From: Emticicia sp. BO119
GTDB taxonomy: Bacteria; Bacteroidota; Bacteroidia; Cytophagales; Spirosomataceae
Length of the DNA stretch: 64,000 nucleotides
Assembly (NCBI RefSeq): GCF_013912375.1
Contig: NZ_JACETV010000002.1
Location: 62,001 to 126,000 of the forward strand
Direction of reading: 5' to 3'
Positions 51,426 through 59,909 of this stretch are shown in pieces (the stretch's first letter is position 1; every line of letters starts with the position of its first letter). The position numbers and the translations under genes were made by a program. Under the pieces are notes generated by a model. That model ran no database searches. It was given only the letters and a program-made list of their open reading frames with translations, and was not told the origin of the DNA.

Positions 51426-52466
51426 TTATTCATTAATGTGAATACCACCGGAGTTAGCATCCATTGTTACCGGAATCCCGCCACCGTTTACCGAACCTTT
51501 TACACGGTCTTTTTCAATTCTTCCACTAAAGTTTTTGATTTCAGGTACACGCACACGGTTGGCATCTAAATCAAGGTCTAAGCCTTTGTCCATAGGCATT
51601 CTTACATTAATGCTACCTGCACTGGTTGATAAAGAAAGATATTTGCCAAATGATTTAATATCGGCATCAATACCACCACCGCTTGTTGACGCTTTTACAC
51701 TGGCTCTGATGTCGTCTAAGTGAATAGAGCCTCCCGAAGTTGAAGTAATCAATTCACCGCTGATTTCTTCTGCTCTTACACCGCCGCCACTGGTTGTAGC
51801 TTTAATGGTACCATTAAGCCCTTTTAAGCGCAAACCACCGCCAGAAGTGCTTAGTCTGATATCACCTTTGCAGTTATCAGCGCCAATGCCACCACCGCTG
51901 GTAGATACATCAATTACATCACGGCAGCCTGTCAGGTCAATTCCACCTCCAGAGGTTCTTCCTTTAATATTGCCACCTAAGTTAGCTAATTTTAAACCAC
52001 CGCCGCTGGTAGTAAATTCTAAATTTCCGGTTAAGTTTTTGAGATTAATTCCACCACCGCTGGTTTGTAAGTCTGTAGAGACCTTCTCAGGTGAATAAAT
52101 TTTGAAAGTAATATTCAATGATTTTTTCCAGTCGTTCCAGCCACTTTCACGTTTTCTTTTAGCCAGGCAATAGACGGTTCCTCCTTCTTTTTTTACACTT
52201 AATTCATACTCTTCCAAACGCTCTTCTATTTCGGCTTTGCTTAATGAATTTCCGTTCCAGTTATTGGGTCTGATATACACCTCAACACGGGTTTCATTAC
52301 CCGGCTGACCTGTTACGGTAATGCCGCCACCTGAGGTGCGCACATTCAGGTTTTGTACTTCAGATGACTGATAAGTTTTTACTAAATAGGGAGTTTCTTT
52401 GTCCTGAGCCAAAGAAATAGTAACGGTTGATAGTCCGACAATAAATAATGAGAGTAGCTTTTTCAT
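51426..52466 (-). CDS. Exported TSGGG-repeat beta-helix protein (DUF4097-like putative adhesin)
   Basis: A 346-residue exported protein (signal MKKLLSLFIVGLSTVTISLAQ). From about residue 40 to 280 it contains ten or more repeats of the pattern (T/S)SGGGI or TSGGGL spaced 15-25 residues apart (RTSGGGITVTG, LQTSGGGINLKN, STSGGGLRLKG), a feature of the DUF4097 'toast-rack' beta-solenoid used by putative adhesins and stress sensors. The last segment (RVKGSVNGGGIPVTMDANSGG) repeats the theme. No enzyme motif is seen. Its position next to another beta-helix protein and an ABC-TolC pair suggests an envelope role, but this is inferred. Confidence 0.85.
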   Translation of the reverse strand: MKKLLSLFIVGLSTVTISLAQDKETPYLVKTYQSSEVQNLNVRTSGGGITVTGQPGNETRVEVYIRPNNWNGNSLSKAEIEERLEEYELSVKKEGGTVYCLAKRKRESGWNDWKKSLNITFKIYSPEKVSTDLQTSGGGINLKNLTGNLEFTTSGGGLKLANLGGNIKGRTSGGGIDLTGCRDVIDVSTSGGGIGADNCKGDIRLSTSGGGLRLKGLNGTIKATTSGGGVRAEEISGELITSTSGGSIHLDDIRASVKASTSGGGIDADIKSFGKYLSLSTSAGSINVRMPMDKGLDLDLDANRVRVPEIKNFSGRIEKDRVKGSVNGGGIPVTMDANSGGIHINE

Positions 52467-52666
52467 AAATTAAGTATAGTTTGAAATCGATAATTTTGAT
52501 ACAGTTGTAAATAAGATGCAAAAAAACTTTTGTGCGTTGCATAAATAAGACAATTATTTTTCAGGTTACCCTCACTTTGCAGACAAAGTTTTTCAAATCA
52601 GAAAATCTTTTCCCAATAATCAGGAAAGGGATAATCATAAAGTTAATAGATTCACTGTGGTCTGGT

Positions 52667-52857
52667 AAAAAGGTTCCCACCATATTGGCAACCTTTTCTG
52701 ATGCTTATTGATTGCCTGTACCTGGAATCATCTGTGTCTTTATTCAAAAAGGTTCCCACCATATTGGTAACCTTTTCTGATGCTTATTGATTGGCTGCAC
52801 CTTGAATCATCTGTGTCTTTATTGAAAAAGGTTACCACCATATTGGTAACCTTTTCT
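52667..52857. repeat. Three tandem 79-bp repeats, each with a terminator-like hairpin
   Basis: Copies start at 52667, 52746 and 52825, exactly 79 bp apart; the third is cut after the hairpin. Each begins with AAAAAGGTT(C/A)CC ACCATATT GG(T/C)AACCTTTTC. In copy 3 the stem is perfect over 11 bp; copies 1 and 2 have one or two mismatches. The 46-bp spacers of copies 1 and 2 differ at only a few positions. On the minus strand each hairpin is followed by TTTTT. Confidence 0.85.
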
Positions 52858-52939
52858 CATTCAACTTCAGGTCTCATGGACTATCTCTGATAAACTGTAA
52901 TTACAGGCCTGCTCATTATAGAAAAAGAACATAAACCAG

Positions 52940-53301
52940 TTATGCCTGTGCGACCTGTCTTGTATTTGCAGTTTTTTTCTCTTCGTCCATGATAATAATT
53001 GTTGGCAAGACTGAACGTTCCTTAAATTTCTGATTTAAGTATGTGTTTTCAAAGTATTCAGGGAGGTTTTTGTTGTAATTGAACTGTTGGGTTATTCTCT
53101 GTTCGGCATACTCCCTGTTATACCTTTTTAGTTTAATCTTTGATTTCTTTTTATCTGTACTATCAATGCTTTGTTGGGTGGATTTATCAGATTTTAACAG
53201 GGGTGTAGCTGTGAATAGAGGATTAGACGGTTTATTATTTCATTGATTTGTTCAGGTGGTTCATTGCTATTTAAAAATTTAAGTGTCCGGGCTTTCATCA
53301 T
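52940..53301 (-). pseudogene. Decayed ORF of unknown origin
   Basis: Two minus-strand frames with protein-like composition adjoin. The first starts at ATG 53301/53298 (MMKARTLKFLNSNEPPEQIN...) and stops after ~34 codons; the second, in another frame, is open for about 100 codons without an early ATG (TPLLKSDKSTQQSIDST, KLKRYNREYAEQRITQQF, RSVLPTIIIMDEEKK) and stops at 52940. Together they look like one small frameshifted gene. No family is recognised. It lies between the DUF4386 gene and the 79-bp repeats. Confidence is low because the length is short. Confidence 0.35.
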
Positions 53302-53361
53302 TTGGGGCAGTCTTAACCAAACAATACATTTTTAAAAGGGAAAGAATGATCCTGAACCACT

Positions 53362-54075
53362 TCATTTGTTTATGGCATTGAGTTGCTTTTTCTGCATAAG
53401 AAAACCGATAACAACAAGCCAGATTAACCATAAGGTGCTACCAATGAAACCTGCTAAATCCCATACCGGAAAATCAGGCATGACAGTAGCAAATAATTCT
53501 GCCTGTGCCGTCAGGTAGATACCTGATGAGATATAACCTAACCAGATAATCCATCGAGGGAATAGTTTTAGTCTGGCAAAGGCTGCCGTCATCATGATCG
53601 TCCAGATGATTGTAAATAATTGTCCTAAATGCTCGCCTAAAATAACACCTCCATATTGGTGAATTACCTGAAAAACAATTTTGCTTGTTTCTTTTACGGC
53701 CTTATTGCCATGTACATAATTATTGGCTAAGACTGGTACAACGAATGTCCAGCGTAGTAATCCAATCATTTGTACTATCAGACCAACAACGCCAATAGTA
53801 GTAGCCCAGCGAACAAAAGAAAATTGTTTTTCAAGCTTTTGCCCAAGCATGACGTAAGCAGGTAAAAAAGGTAGACCGATGATAGCGAAAGTGAACCATA
53901 CCCAGATAAGTGTTGAGCCTCCCTCATAAAACTTTATAAGTACGATACCCATATCCTGACGGAGAATAGCAGGGTAATCGAATATGATGCCTAAGATGGT
54001 ATAAGGAATAAATAATAAGATACCTCCTGCAATGAGTAGTCGGCCAATGATTTTTGTAGTATTGAAATTTTCCAT
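53362..54075 (-). CDS. DUF4386 family membrane protein
   Basis: A 237-residue integral membrane protein with about six or seven hydrophobic helices, beginning IIGRLLIAGGILLFIPYTIL. The sequence order, with LGQLFTIIWTIMMTAAF and FPRWIIWLGYISSGIYL near the C terminus, matches the DUF4386 family of polytopic proteins without known function. It has no signal peptide other than its first helix. It is transcribed towards the repeat region at 52667-52857 and is separated from the serine hydrolase gene by a hairpin repeat. Confidence 0.8.
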   Translation of the reverse strand: MENFNTTKIIGRLLIAGGILLFIPYTILGIIFDYPAILRQDMGIVLIKFYEGGSTLIWVWFTFAIIGLPFLPAYVMLGQKLEKQFSFVRWATTIGVVGLIVQMIGLLRWTFVVPVLANNYVHGNKAVKETSKIVFQVIHQYGGVILGEHLGQLFTIIWTIMMTAAFARLKLFPRWIIWLGYISSGIYLTAQAELFATVMPDFPVWDLAGFIGSTLWLIWLVVIGFLMQKKQLNAINK

Positions 54076-54174
54076 GATGCCTGTGTTTTTTATTCTGAAT
54101 CATTTTGATGATGCAAAATTGGCAGAATGCAAAAGGAGAATACCGGACAAATGTCTAAATCGGAGATAGGGGTG

Positions 54175-54216
54175 AAATATTTATGGCGCGGACGGGAGTT
54201 CACGCCACAAATATTT
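54175..54216. repeat. Intergenic hairpin repeat (GGCGCGGACGGGAGTTCACGCC type)
   Basis: AAATATTTATGGCG at 54175-54188 pairs with CGCCACAAATATTT at 54203-54216 (13 of 14 bases). It lies 10 bp after the serine hydrolase stop and has no T tract. Its GC-rich core contrasts with its surroundings. Confidence 0.65.
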
Positions 54217-54226
54217 TAATGCGAAG

Positions 54227-55666
54227 TCAATGTCTTTGTTCCAACTCCTTCAACCTGTTTTTAGGCTCTTCATTATTTGGATTGGCAATTACTGCTTTTT
54301 TATAGTATTCAATCGCTTCCTCTTTACGCTTCAATATTTCGTAGGTTTTAGCAAGGCTGATCAGTACTAAATCGCGTTGCGGAAATTCTTTTGCATTATT
54401 CTCAAAAATCAGAAGGGCGTCATTATACCTTTGAGAAGCAAATAGCTGATTGCCTAATTGATCCATCGCCAACCAGTCTATATAATAATTAGTGGTATCT
54501 TTCTTATATACCTGGTAGGCTTCTACTGCCTTTGCGGTTCCTTTGGTAGCAATATCAGTCTCCATGGCTTTATGGGCAGGTTGTTTCAGTTGAACAGATT
54601 TATTGTGCAACACCCGCAACAGGCTTTGAGCGATACCAAAAAAATGGGTTGGAGAACTATTGCATAAAAATACAACCAGACTATTGGTAGAAGGTATCCG
54701 AATAAGGAATGAGAGAAAACCTTCGGTCATACCCAAATGATAATTGGCAAATACACTGTCTTTGGGAGTATATCTGAATTGCTGATTAAACCACCCGAAA
54801 CCGTATTGCCAGGGGCGTAAACCCGGTGTAAACATCTCGTTTGTGAGTTGCTGGTTAATCAGGGTATTGTTACTGATGGCTGTATGAAATTTGAAGAGGT
54901 CTTCGACGGTTGAGTAAATATCACCTGTTCCCATCGTATTTGACTGGTCTCTGAAATCGTTGCTTGTATAGCCGCCGATAATATAATCGTATCCTGTGGC
55001 TCGTTTGGGTACAATCTGAGTATGGTAATATGAACCAGAACTATTCATTTGAAGTTTATCAAAAATATCTTCTTTCATCAACCGGGCATAGCTTTTACCT
55101 GTAACCTTTTCCATAATATAGCCTAAAGTATAATACCCCCAACTACTGTAGTAATAACTCTTACCCGGCTCAAAAACAAGCGTAGAGTCCATGTATAATT
55201 TGATATAGTCTTCTCTGGTATAATATTGCCGGCTGATTCTCGGGAAGAAATCTTTGATAATATCGTAGTTAGGTATGCCTGAAGAATGGCTCAACAATTG
55301 GCGGATAGTAATCCGGCTACCGTTTTTCTTTGAATATTCCGGCAGGTAATCTGAGATAGTTTTGTCAAGGCTAATCAAGCCTTTTTGTACCTGTATCAGC
55401 ATTAACATAGCTGTTAAAGGTTTGGATACTGAGCCAATCATAAATTTTGTATCAGTAGTATTCGGAATGTCCCATTCACGATTAGCCATACCGAAAGCAT
55501 CTTTATAAATTACCTTTCCGTTTTCGGCTACCAATACACTACCATCAAACATATTAAACTGATGATACTTCTTCATGACCTCTTCAAGTTTTTCGACTTT
55601 GCTCTGCGCTATAGTAGAAGCAATAGTAGATGCAAGCAATATTGTCAGAAACAAACGTCTGTTCAT
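54227..55666 (-). CDS. Exported serine hydrolase (class C beta-lactamase-like) with C-terminal TPR repeats
   Basis: A 479-residue exported protein (signal ILLASTIASTIAQ). Residues ~25-370 are a beta-lactamase/AmpH-type domain: the nucleophile motif is MIGSVSKPLT (Ser-x-x-Lys), the Tyr motif region is YYYSSWGYYTLGYIMEKVTG (Ser in place of the usual Asn of YxN), and YHLGMTEGF supplies the third motif. Residues ~395-479 form two or three TPR units (NAKEFPQRDLVLISLAKTYE, ALLIFENN). Such proteins are usually peptidases or esterases rather than drug-hydrolysing lactamases. The TPR tail suggests a protein partner. Single-gene unit. Confidence 0.88.
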   Translation of the reverse strand: MNRRLFLTILLASTIASTIAQSKVEKLEEVMKKYHQFNMFDGSVLVAENGKVIYKDAFGMANREWDIPNTTDTKFMIGSVSKPLTAMLMLIQVQKGLISLDKTISDYLPEYSKKNGSRITIRQLLSHSSGIPNYDIIKDFFPRISRQYYTREDYIKLYMDSTLVFEPGKSYYYSSWGYYTLGYIMEKVTGKSYARLMKEDIFDKLQMNSSGSYYHTQIVPKRATGYDYIIGGYTSNDFRDQSNTMGTGDIYSTVEDLFKFHTAISNNTLINQQLTNEMFTPGLRPWQYGFGWFNQQFRYTPKDSVFANYHLGMTEGFLSFLIRIPSTNSLVVFLCNSSPTHFFGIAQSLLRVLHNKSVQLKQPAHKAMETDIATKGTAKAVEAYQVYKKDTTNYYIDWLAMDQLGNQLFASQRYNDALLIFENNAKEFPQRDLVLISLAKTYEILKRKEEAIEYYKKAVIANPNNEEPKNRLKELEQRH

Positions 55667-55758
55667 ACAGTTTTGGTTTTAGCGAAGAAAAGTAAGATAG
55701 TAACAGCAGACTATTACAAATTTATAAAATTAATGGCAGATGAATAACAAGGAAGCTA

Positions 55759-56310
55759 TTAATCTCTTATCTCTTTAATCATTATAACTGTATCTGCATA
55801 ATCAGCTATAAAATGTGGCAGAAGAATAGAGGTCTCTGCAAAACCAGCTTTCTGATAGGCTTTTACTGCACCGATATTTTGTCGGGCAGGAGCAATGATG
55901 AATTTTTTGCAGGCTAATTCGTTGTGAAGATAATGGCATAATGTTTTTAAGGCATCAGTACCATATCCTTTATTAGTATATCGACTATCAGCCAGCCATA
56001 TATCTAATTCTGTAAATCGGAGTCGTTCTTCTGCATAAATTTTGTTATAATTTATCTGCCCGATTGGTGTAGCGTTTAGTTGAATAATAAAACAACGACC
56101 TGATTCGGGTTGAGAGCCATCAAAAAAATATTCGTAATAATCATCAATAAACTCTTCCCAGGTTGGCACCGGGTTTTCAGGAAAATGAGGTGGACCAAGC
56201 ATAGACGAAGTCAAATCAGAATGTGCCAGCCATTCAAAAACCTGTCGGCGGTCTTGCATAGTTGCTGGTCGGAGGGTGATTAGTTTTCCTTTCAGATATG
56301 ATTCATTCAT
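55759..56310 (-). CDS. GNAT family N-acetyltransferase
   Basis: A 183-residue acetyltransferase of the RimJ/RimL-like GNAT type. The N-terminal strand GKLITLRPATMQDRRQVFEWLAHSD fits the family; FTELDIWLADSRYTNKGYGTDALKTLCHYL contains the acetyl-CoA loop (R/Q-x-x-G-x-G/A, seen here as NKGYGTDA), and APARQNIGAVKAYQKAGF is the final conserved helix. It probably acetylates an amine on a small molecule or protein; AAC(6')-type aminoglycoside enzymes have a similar layout, but specificity cannot be read here. Cytoplasmic, single gene. Confidence 0.88.
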   Translation of the reverse strand: MNESYLKGKLITLRPATMQDRRQVFEWLAHSDLTSSMLGPPHFPENPVPTWEEFIDDYYEYFFDGSQPESGRCFIIQLNATPIGQINYNKIYAEERLRFTELDIWLADSRYTNKGYGTDALKTLCHYLHNELACKKFIIAPARQNIGAVKAYQKAGFAETSILLPHFIADYADTVIMIKEIRD

Positions 56311-56394
56311 TTTTCATTATAAATTCAACCAAACTTAATGATTTAACTAGTGAGTCTATATTTAAAATAAAATATGGACTCACTTATACTTAAC

Positions 56395-58056
56395 TTAGGA
56401 AGGCATAATTATTTTAGCTTTTACTCCCACTTCATCGAGTAAATACAAAAGCCCTCTTCCATCAATTAATTCAATAGGTTTATCTTTTGAAAATTCAAAG
56501 GCGTCAGTTCCATATGAACTTGTAGACACCAATATTCCCTTACTTGCACCCTCATTTATCATAGTCCCATATAAATCTCTTACAGCTGAAACTCCGACGG
56601 TATTTTTGTATCTTTTAGCTTGTATAACCAATTTACCACCTAAAACGGGTCTAGTATCAAATGCAATAGCATCTACACCTCCGTCTTTTGTAGTTCTTGT
56701 TTGTTTTGTTTCAAGCCCCATCTTTCCAAATAAATTACTTACTAGATTTTCAAATTCAAAAGGATTTAAATCCATCAAATTTGGGCGAGTATCTAAAAGA
56801 GAAATAGCATTTTCTTCTTCAACAAATCTTTTATCAATCATTGAAAACTCTCGAATTGGCTTTACAGGTACAAACTCAGATGGAGAAGATGAGACATTTG
56901 CAGATAAGCCTTTTATACACTTAATAGGGTCTATTTTATCTAATTTTATTTCTAAAAATTTTTCTTTAGAAGTAGTAAGACTTAAAATGGTAGGAAATTC
57001 AGTTTTTCCGTTACTTGGATTAAGGTGTTCTACAAAACCATTAAAACTTATTATCAAAATTTTATTTGCCTGATCTGATTCTGCAATCTCATGAATTGTC
57101 CTTAATGCTAAACTTGCTATTAGCATAGAGTAGGCTTGACTAATTTCAGAAGGTTTTCTTTTCTTAATTATTAAGTCATCCTTTGTTTTCGAGTATTTAA
57201 AATCTAATTCTTCTGGAATGATTGTTAATGTAGGAAGTTTGAATTCTACCAGTATTTCTTTAGAATCTTTTGAATAGCCTATTTTGATTTCTCTTTCCCA
57301 ATCTTCCAAATAATTTGAATTTTCTAGTACAATACTTGCGTAAGAAATCACAGCATCCTCATCTCCTTCAAAATATAATTTCTGGAAATCATTTATTTCT
57401 TCACACTTTTCGTGATAATCCTTTTTATATTGCTCTACCGTTGAATTAAATTCTTCTTTTTCAATAGCTATATCTATTGTTAATTGTCTTTTTAAGTCTT
57501 CAATTTGAGTTACACTTAAGTTCCAATTGCTATAATCTTCTGTATATTTTTCCTTTGCTTTTTCTATTTTAACTTCCCATTTTTTCTTAATGAAACCAAT
57601 ATACCTTCCCAAGAAAGGCATTTTTCCAGCTTTTTCAATATACGTATTTTCAACAGGCATTTCTGTTGCTAAAGGAATAAGATTATCAGATAATTTCGAC
57701 TTGAATCTTGGTGGTTTATATTTAGGTTTTAAATTATCAAAAACAACTGTATCATCAATTTCAAGAGTTTCTTTAATAATTCCACTTGTTAAATAGTTAA
57801 ATAAATTGTTAGATTTTTCGGTCGCCTCTTCTGCTTCATCCACCATGTCTTTGATATACTGTTCTCTTCTCTGTTTTTCAAGTTGTTTTTCATATTTTAA
57901 ATTTTCTTTTTCGTATCTTATTGATTCTCTCAGTTGTTGTTTTTGATATCTTTCATTTGCTCTAATTTGTCTTTTTCTCTCTGCTGCTGCTTGTCTTGAT
58001 GCTCTAGCACCTGCTCGAGCTGCTGCCATTACTAAACTACTGAAACTTTTAGCCAT
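56395..58056 (-). CDS. Mrr-like restriction endonuclease with N-terminal coiled coil
   Basis: A 553-residue protein. Residues 1-90 are a basic Ala/Arg/Lys-rich coiled coil (AARAGARASRQAAAERKRQIR), residues ~150-390 hold further coiled coil and a mixed domain of unknown fold, and the C terminus (~430-550) is an Mrr-type endonuclease domain: LMDLNPFEFENLVSNLFGKMGLETKQ, the metal site DGGVDAIAFD, the catalytic QAKRYKN and GASKGILVSTSSYG. Mrr-fold enzymes cut foreign or modified DNA; relatives with the segment LDTRPNLMDL are spread across phyla, which suggests exchange. There is no methyltransferase gene nearby, so it would have to be a modification-dependent or otherwise regulated nuclease. Its base composition is more AT-rich than its neighbours. 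Confidence 0.88.
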   Translation of the reverse strand: MAKSFSSLVMAAARAGARASRQAAAERKRQIRANERYQKQQLRESIRYEKENLKYEKQLEKQRREQYIKDMVDEAEEATEKSNNLFNYLTSGIIKETLEIDDTVVFDNLKPKYKPPRFKSKLSDNLIPLATEMPVENTYIEKAGKMPFLGRYIGFIKKKWEVKIEKAKEKYTEDYSNWNLSVTQIEDLKRQLTIDIAIEKEEFNSTVEQYKKDYHEKCEEINDFQKLYFEGDEDAVISYASIVLENSNYLEDWEREIKIGYSKDSKEILVEFKLPTLTIIPEELDFKYSKTKDDLIIKKRKPSEISQAYSMLIASLALRTIHEIAESDQANKILIISFNGFVEHLNPSNGKTEFPTILSLTTSKEKFLEIKLDKIDPIKCIKGLSANVSSSPSEFVPVKPIREFSMIDKRFVEEENAISLLDTRPNLMDLNPFEFENLVSNLFGKMGLETKQTRTTKDGGVDAIAFDTRPVLGGKLVIQAKRYKNTVGVSAVRDLYGTMINEGASKGILVSTSSYGTDAFEFSKDKPIELIDGRGLLYLLDEVGVKAKIIMPS

Positions 58057-58412
58057 AATATAAGTTGTTTTAAGTTAATGTCTAGAGTTATTGATAGTAG
58101 ATAAATATCATACATAATTATCTTATTAAAACTTAATAAGTGCGTAGATATATGGATTAGAAATACGGGAGTTGAATCTGCTTTTAAGAATACTAATCGA
58201 AAGAAATAGTCACAGGGATTTAAAGGCAGTTCGACTTATGGAATAAATCACGAATTATAATAGCAATGCTAAAAAATAAAAATGAAAAAACAAAGTGTAA
58301 ATAACGAAATAAGCCATAAAAGCAATGTGTTCTATAACTAAAACAAGAAACATAGAACAAAAAAAACAGAGCTACTTAAATAGCTCTGTTTCGTTCATTA
58401 AATCATTTCTGA
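58057..58412. other. Gene-free stretch between the Mrr-like and OmpA genes
   Basis: About 356 AT-rich bases with no convincing coding frame. It contains a perfect inverted repeat CTTATTA AAACT TAATAAG at 58122-58140, ~70 bp upstream of the Mrr-like gene and a candidate operator for it, and the OmpA terminator at 58364-58391. Confidence 0.5.
58364..58391 (-). terminator. Terminator of the OmpA-family gene
   Basis: A perfect 11-bp stem AAACAGAGCTA / TAGCTCTGTTT with a 6-base loop, 21 bp beyond the stop codon; on the minus strand it is followed by a T-rich tract. Confidence 0.8.
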
Positions 58413-59318
58413 TTACTTATTAGCACTTAATAAATCATAGAATTGATTCAGTTTTGGCATTAAGATGATACGTGTACGACGATTGGCGGAACGCCCTTCG
58501 GCTGTATCATTGCTTGTTAGAATATTATATTCTCCACGACCGGCAGCAATCAATTTGTTAGGGTCTACCTTAAACTGGCCTTGTAATGCACGAACTACCG
58601 AAGTGGCACGTTTCACACTTAAATCCCAGTTATCTGAAATACATTCGTTTTTGATAGACACGTTATCGGTATAACCTTCAACCATTACTTCAAGCTCTGG
58701 TCTCGACTGGATAATCTGTGCAATTTTACCTAAAACCTCGTTGGCTCTTGGAGAAATTCTGAAGCTACCACTGCTGAATAACATTTTGTCGGATATATTA
58801 ATCATTACCACAGTTTTATCGACTTTTACTTCAATGTCTTTGTCGTCGATACCGTCTTTCAATACACGTGTAAGATTAACGGCCAAAGCTAAATTAATAG
58901 AGTCGGCTTTGGTTCTTGCGGCATGTAAACGGTTGATATACTGGTCTTTTTGTGCCAATTGCGACAATGTATTATCAATATTGTCGTTGGCAGCTTTAGA
59001 TAATACTGTCAGGTCTCCTACTTGTTCTAACTGACGGTCACGTACTTTTTTCAAATCACCTAACTGGTCTCTCAGATCACTCAACTGCTGGTCACGTTGC
59101 TGAATAGTAGTTTGTGCTGTTGAGATCTGTGCATCTGATGATCTTTGCAAATTGGCCAGACGGTCTTTGTAATCTTGTACTTCATCGCCGCACTTTACTA
59201 AGTTTGCCTGTACACGTTCGTGTTCAGTCTGAAGTGCTACATACTTCTTTTTTGCGACACAGGAAGCCAATGAAGTAACTGCAAAAAAGATAATTAGAGG
59301 TTTAACAAAAACTTTCAT
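58413..59318 (-). CDS. OmpA family peptidoglycan-binding lipoprotein
   Basis: The ATG at 59318 gives a lipoprotein signal (MKVFVKPLIIFFAVTSLASC); the frame is open to 59384, but that start would bury the signal. The ~301-residue protein has a long coiled coil (residues ~30-130, with TAQTTIQQRDQQLSDLRDQLG-like heptads) and a C-terminal OmpA domain (about 170-290): MLFSSGSFRISPRANEVL, VMVEGYTDNVSI and WDLSVKRATSVVRAL, with Asp and Arg (NRRTRIILMP) for diaminopimelate binding. It likely ties the outer membrane to peptidoglycan, similar to Pal-type proteins. Single gene with its own terminator. Confidence 0.9.
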   Translation of the reverse strand: MKVFVKPLIIFFAVTSLASCVAKKKYVALQTEHERVQANLVKCGDEVQDYKDRLANLQRSSDAQISTAQTTIQQRDQQLSDLRDQLGDLKKVRDRQLEQVGDLTVLSKAANDNIDNTLSQLAQKDQYINRLHAARTKADSINLALAVNLTRVLKDGIDDKDIEVKVDKTVVMINISDKMLFSSGSFRISPRANEVLGKIAQIIQSRPELEVMVEGYTDNVSIKNECISDNWDLSVKRATSVVRALQGQFKVDPNKLIAAGRGEYNILTSNDTAEGRSANRRTRIILMPKLNQFYDLLSANK

Positions 59319-59906
59319 GAGATTGTGTGTTTTATTTAGTATGACATAAGTTGTGGCCGGAAAATTTGCGTTTGTTTTTCTCAATGCCAGTTTATTTATG
59401 TGTTACAAGACAAAAAAAGTATGCCATAAAGCAAGTAATTCAAGTCTGATAGTATTAAAAATCAGTTCCGTTTCGAAACTATATATTATCAGGTCTCCTC
59501 AAATAAGAGTTCTTGCACATAACTTGTTGTTGTTTTGGTAGAGACGGAATGCTTTATGTATTAAAGGTCAATAAACGGGGAAAACACGTCTTTTGGTAAT
59601 AGAACATCTCTTACTTTTAATTCATTTTTAGAGATAAACCCTCAGAGACGTTTTGCAATATGTCTCTACAAAAAGGTTGTTTATTACCCCTTCATTATCT
59701 ATTAAAGACCGAATTGCTTAGTTAAATTTGGCGAAAATATAATGTAGAAACTTTAGTAGAAAATATTCCCCAATTATAAGTAAAGGGCAATATTACAGGT
59801 GGTGGTTTTGGTAAATACTATTTTGTTATCTTATCAAAATCCTTATTATATATTGGAAATGGTATTTTTCTGAGATAATATTTTCTTTTAATAATTAGTT
59901 ATAATT
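59319..59906. other. Intergenic stretch between the OmpA gene and the ECF sigma gene
   Basis: About 590 AT-rich bases with divergent promoters. It contains the hairpin repeat at 59644-59667 and a related TAGAGACG fragment near 59540. No gene was recognised. Confidence 0.5.
59644..59667. repeat. AGAGACG-type intergenic hairpin repeat
   Basis: AGAGACGTTTTGCAATATGTCTCT pairs over about eight bases with one G-T wobble. The motif recalls the GTAGAGACG...CGTCTCTAC repeats scattered in many bacterial genomes. A half copy (GTAGAGACG) occurs near 59540. Confidence 0.55.
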
Positions 59907-59909
59907 TTG
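59902..59909 (+). promoter_or_regulatory. Possible -7 promoter element overlapping the first possible sigma start
   Basis: TAATTTTG fits TAnnTTTG and overlaps the TTG codon at 59907. If it is real, transcription begins near 59916, so translation would have to start at the later TTG at 59931. Confidence 0.35.

Larger units (their letters stand above)
52467..53361. other. Gene-poor stretch with tandem hairpin repeats and an ORF remnant
   Basis: About 895 bp without an intact gene. From left to right it holds the promoter region of the TSGGG-repeat gene, three tandem 79-bp repeats (52667-52857), and a decayed minus-strand coding remnant (52940-53301). No RNA gene was recognised. Confidence 0.6.

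Noticed and set aside
52667-52857. Tandem repeats as a CRISPR array
   Set aside because: The 46-bp spacers are nearly identical to each other, repeats are palindromic over their full length, and no cas gene is present; this is a tandem repeat.
54227-55666. Second antibiotic-hydrolysing beta-lactamase (class C)
   Set aside because: The YxN Asn is replaced by Ser and a TPR tail is present, which fits the wider serine-hydrolase family rather than AmpC.
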